Assembly: GCF_900129875.1 (NCBI RefSeq)
Contig: NZ_FQXC01000004.1
Coordinates: forward strand, 1 to 64,000
DNA length: 64,000 nucleotides
DNA from: Marivita hallyeonensis
GTDB lineage: Bacteria; Pseudomonadota; Alphaproteobacteria; Rhodobacterales; Rhodobacteraceae
Reading direction: 5' to 3'
The notes below the pieces were generated by a model that worked only from the letters and a program-made list of their open reading frames with translations, ran no database searches and was not told the origin of the DNA. The position numbers and the translations under genes are program-made. This document shows positions 61,636 to 64,000 of the stretch, in pieces (positions within the stretch are counted from its first letter, which is position 1; each line of letters starts with the position of its first letter).

Positions 61636-63306
61636 ATGACGCACCACTCACCGATCAATCGGCTGCATCCGTCAGCCGAAATGTATGCACGCGAATTCAA
61701 GGCCGGCCACATGGACCGCCGCGAATTCCTGACGCGTACAACCGCACTGGGTCTGACGACGGCAGCGGCCTACGCCCTCGGCGGGCTGTCGCGCCCGGCC
61801 AAAGCCGCTGGCCACGCGCAACAGGGCGGCACGATCCGCTACCAGATGGAAGTCCGCGCGCTCAAGGATCCGCGCACCTATGACTGGACGCAGATTGCGA
61901 CTTTCACCGCGGGCTGGCTTGAATATCTCGTCGAATACAACAACGACGGTTCCTTCGAGCCGATGCTGCTGGAAAGCTGGGAAGCCAATGACGACGCGAC
62001 CGAGTACACGCTGAAGGTGCGTCAGGGCGTCAAATGGAACAATGGCGACGACTTCACCGCGGAAGACGTGGCGCGCAACATCATCGGCTGGTGCGACAGC
62101 GAAGTCGAAGGCAATTCGATGGCCGCGCGCATGGCATCACTGCAAGACCCGGATACCGGCAAGGCCGCCGAAGGCGCCGTCACCGTGGTTGACAGCCATA
62201 CCGTGCTGCTCAAGGCCTCTGCGCCGGACATCACCCTGATCCCGGGCATGGCCGACTACCCTGCGGCGATCGTGCATTCCAGCTTTGACGCGAACAACAT
62301 GCTGGCGAACCCGGTAGGCACAGGTTTCATGCTGCCCGAAAGCCACGAGGTTGGCGTGAAAGGCGTGCTGGTGCGCAACGAAGGCTTTGACTGGTGGGGC
62401 TATTCCGCTGGCAAAGGCGGCTTTATCGACCGGATCGAGTTCATCGACTACGGCACCGACCCGGCGGCATTCCTTGCAGCCTACGAGGCCGAAGAGATCG
62501 ACATGAACTGGGAATCCGTTGGCGAATTCGTCGACGTGTTCGACGCCATCGGTCTGACCCGGTCGGAAATCCCCTCCGGCTTCACCATCGTGATCCGTCC
62601 GAACCAGCTGGCCGAAGATGAAAACGGCAACAAGATCTACGGCGACAAGCGGGTGCGTCAGGCCCTCGCAATGGCTGTTGACAATGAAGTGTGCCTCGAA
62701 CTCGGCATGGCGGGATACGGCATCGCGGCCGACAACTGCCACGTCGGCCCCATGCACCCCGAGCATGATCCAAGCGTCACGCGCATCCCCTATGATCCGG
62801 CAGGTGCCAAGGCGCTGATGGAAGAAGCGGGCATGGCCGACTTCGTGCACGAAGTGCAGTCCATCGACGACGATTGGCGGCGCAACACCACGGCGGCGGT
62901 TGTGGCGCAATTGAACGATGCCGGGATCCAGGCAACCCACACGGTTCTGCCCGGCTCGACCTTCTGGAACGACTGGACGAAATACGCCTTCTCGTCGACC
63001 AACTGGAACCACCGTCCGCTCGGCACACAGGTTCTGGGCCTCGCCTACAAGTCCGGCGTCGCTTGGAACGAGTCCGGATTTGCGAATGATGAGTTCGACG
63101 TGCTTCTGGCCGAAGCCAACTCACTGGCAGACGTCGATGCGCGTCGCGAAGTGATGGCCAAGCTGCAGGCGATCATGATCGACGAGGGTGTGACGATCCA
63201 GCCGTACTGGCGGACCGCGATGCGTCACCACCGTGACAATCTGGTGGGGGTCGAGAAACACATCGCCGACCTGCCGCAGCTCTACAAGTTCGGCATCAAA
63301 GCCTGA
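61636..63306 (+). CDS. ABC transporter substrate-binding protein, family 5 (peptide/opine type)
   Basis: A 556-residue periplasmic binding protein with a twin-arginine signal ([17 protein letters not shown] at 28-29). The family 5 fold shows in [35 protein letters not shown] and [15 protein letters not shown]. Tat export of a family 5 receptor is less usual than Sec. The cargo is not predictable (peptide, opine or amine). The permease gene follows after a strong hairpin. Confidence 0.9.
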   Translation: MTHHSPINRLHPSAEMYAREFKAGHMDRREFLTRTTALGLTTAAAYALGGLSRPAKAAGHAQQGGTIRYQMEVRALKDPRTYDWTQIATFTAGWLEYLVEYNNDGSFEPMLLESWEANDDATEYTLKVRQGVKWNNGDDFTAEDVARNIIGWCDSEVEGNSMAARMASLQDPDTGKAAEGAVTVVDSHTVLLKASAPDITLIPGMADYPAAIVHSSFDANNMLANPVGTGFMLPESHEVGVKGVLVRNEGFDWWGYSAGKGGFIDRIEFIDYGTDPAAFLAAYEAEEIDMNWESVGEFVDVFDAIGLTRSEIPSGFTIVIRPNQLAEDENGNKIYGDKRVRQALAMAVDNEVCLELGMAGYGIAADNCHVGPMHPEHDPSVTRIPYDPAGAKALMEEAGMADFVHEVQSIDDDWRRNTTAAVVAQLNDAGIQATHTVLPGSTFWNDWTKYAFSSTNWNHRPLGTQVLGLAYKSGVAWNESGFANDEFDVLLAEANSLADVDARREVMAKLQAIMIDEGVTIQPYWRTAMRHHRDNLVGVEKHIADLPQLYKFGIKA

Positions 63307-63318
63307 TCAAACTGAAAG

Positions 63319-63344
63319 CCGCGCCCCTCGGGGCGCGGTTTTTT
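63319..63344 (+). terminator. Intrinsic terminator between binding protein and permease
   Basis: CCGCGCCCC-TC-GGGGCGCGG followed by TTTTTT, 12 bases after the binding-protein stop. As the permease follows in the same direction, partial read-through would give more receptor than membrane subunits. Confidence 0.88.
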
Positions 63345-63419
63345 CGTCCCGCCGGGGCGACGCGAACCAAAACAAAAAACCGGTCGTGGACTCGACGCAG
63401 TCCACAAACAGGGTGAACC

Positions 63420-64000
63420 ATGGGACTTTTCATACTGAGACGGGTTGGCGTCATGATCCTGACGGGTCTGTGCCTGACCTTCCTCGTCTTTACCTTAACC
63501 AACCTCTACCCGAACCTGGAAAAGCTCGCCAAGACGCAGGGCAATTTCCGCATGTCGGACGAAGAAGTCACAAGCTTCCTGGAACGAGGCGGCTATCTGC
63601 AACCGATGGTCGTGAAATACGGGGAATGGTTGGGGGTTCTGCCATCTTATCGGCACGAAAATGCGGATGGTTCGATCCAGGGCCGATGTATCCTGCCCGG
63701 GCAAGCGCCAGAGGAGGCGCCCGAATTCTGCGGCGTGCTGCAAGGCTATTGGGGCTTCTCGACCGTGTTCAAGGACGAGGTGGGCAGCATCGTCGCGACG
63801 CGGCTTGGCCTGACCGGCAAGCTGATGTTCTGGGTCATGGTTCTCATGGTGCCTTCTGCCCTGATCCTTGGCGTCTTGTCAGGGATGAATGAGGGTTCGA
63901 AAACCGACCGAACCCTGTCGACCGTGGCCATCACAACGACCGCTACCCCGGAATACGTATCCGGCGTTATCCTGATTGCGGTCTTCGCGTCTTCCGCCGT
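63420..64000 (+). CDS. ABC transporter permease, DppB type (partial, runs off the window)
   Basis: The frame opens with ATG at 63420 (MGLFILRRVGVMILTGL) and stays open for 193 codons to the window edge. The start is the usual DppB/OppB N-terminal helix, a periplasmic loop follows (with two cysteines, GRCILPG and EFCGVL), and then the transmembrane core begins (LMFWVMVLMVPSALILGVLSG, TPEYVSGVILIAVF). It is the first permease of the transporter whose receptor is just upstream. The C-terminal part is outside the window. Confidence 0.88.
   Translation, partial: MGLFILRRVGVMILTGLCLTFLVFTLTNLYPNLEKLAKTQGNFRMSDEEVTSFLERGGYLQPMVVKYGEWLGVLPSYRHENADGSIQGRCILPGQAPEEAPEFCGVLQGYWGFSTVFKDEVGSIVATRLGLTGKLMFWVMVLMVPSALILGVLSGMNEGSKTDRTLSTVAITTTATPEYVSGVILIAVFASSA

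Overview
The window is a G+C-rich, gene-dense bacterial chromosome segment. Protein sequences and gene order point to an alphaproteobacterium of the Rhodobacteraceae (Roseobacter group). Supporting signs are the lpxB-lpxI-lpxA-fabZ-skp-bamA-rseP-dxr-cdsA-uppS-frr-pyrH block, an IalB-family exported protein, a form II cox (molybdenum hydroxylase) operon, and an XoxF/PQQ alcohol dehydrogenase region. No rRNA, tRNA, CRISPR array or prophage was seen.

Region 1 (1-8.5 kb) starts with a 455-base non-coding stretch that has DnaA-box-like sites. It continues with a tightly overlapping minus-strand operon for carnitine-type quaternary amines: a beta-keto acid cleavage enzyme, an SGNH esterase, a fused L-carnitine dehydrogenase/thioesterase, an acyl-CoA dehydrogenase, an NDP-forming acyl-CoA ligase and carnitinyl-CoA dehydratase (caiD). 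A divergent GlxA/AraC-type regulator faces the operon. Together the genes can convert gamma-butyrobetaine, crotonobetaine or carnitine to glycine betaine and acetoacetate.

Region 2 (8.5-12 kb) holds rlmE, a palindrome-rich intergenic stretch, a small membrane protein, and a lower-GC module made of a REP-associated tyrosine transposase (RAYT) and an FRG-domain protein. The module is bounded by three copies of a GTAG-plus-hairpin REP element.

Region 3 (12-32 kb) is a PQQ-dependent (lanthanide-type) alcohol oxidation region. It has xoxF, two c-type cytochromes (one PedF-like), a XoxJ/MoxJ-like binding protein, the quinoprotein-associated ABC system (binding protein, beta-propeller, ATPase, permease), a NosR-like FMN/Fe-S membrane protein with its ApbE flavin transferase, and a TauT/NitT-type transporter split into two distant pieces. 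A form II coxG-S-L-M operon is embedded in it. A TACGACC motif recurs in four intergenic spaces here and may mark a shared regulon.

Region 4 (32-48 kb) has a class 3 lipase-like protein, two membrane proteins of uncharacterised families, der-bamB-yfgM, an RND efflux pair behind twin TetR-type operator sequences, an Atm1-type ABC exporter, a HerA-like ATPase, and an intergenic stretch with two candidate small RNAs upstream of an IalB-family gene.

Region 5 (48-60.4 kb) is the conserved envelope block for lipid A, outer membrane assembly, isoprenoids and phospholipids, with frr and pyrH. An unlisted 52-residue membrane protein lies between bamA and rseP. Region 6 (60.5-64 kb) has miaA and the start of a peptide/opine-type ABC transporter operon whose first permease runs off the window.
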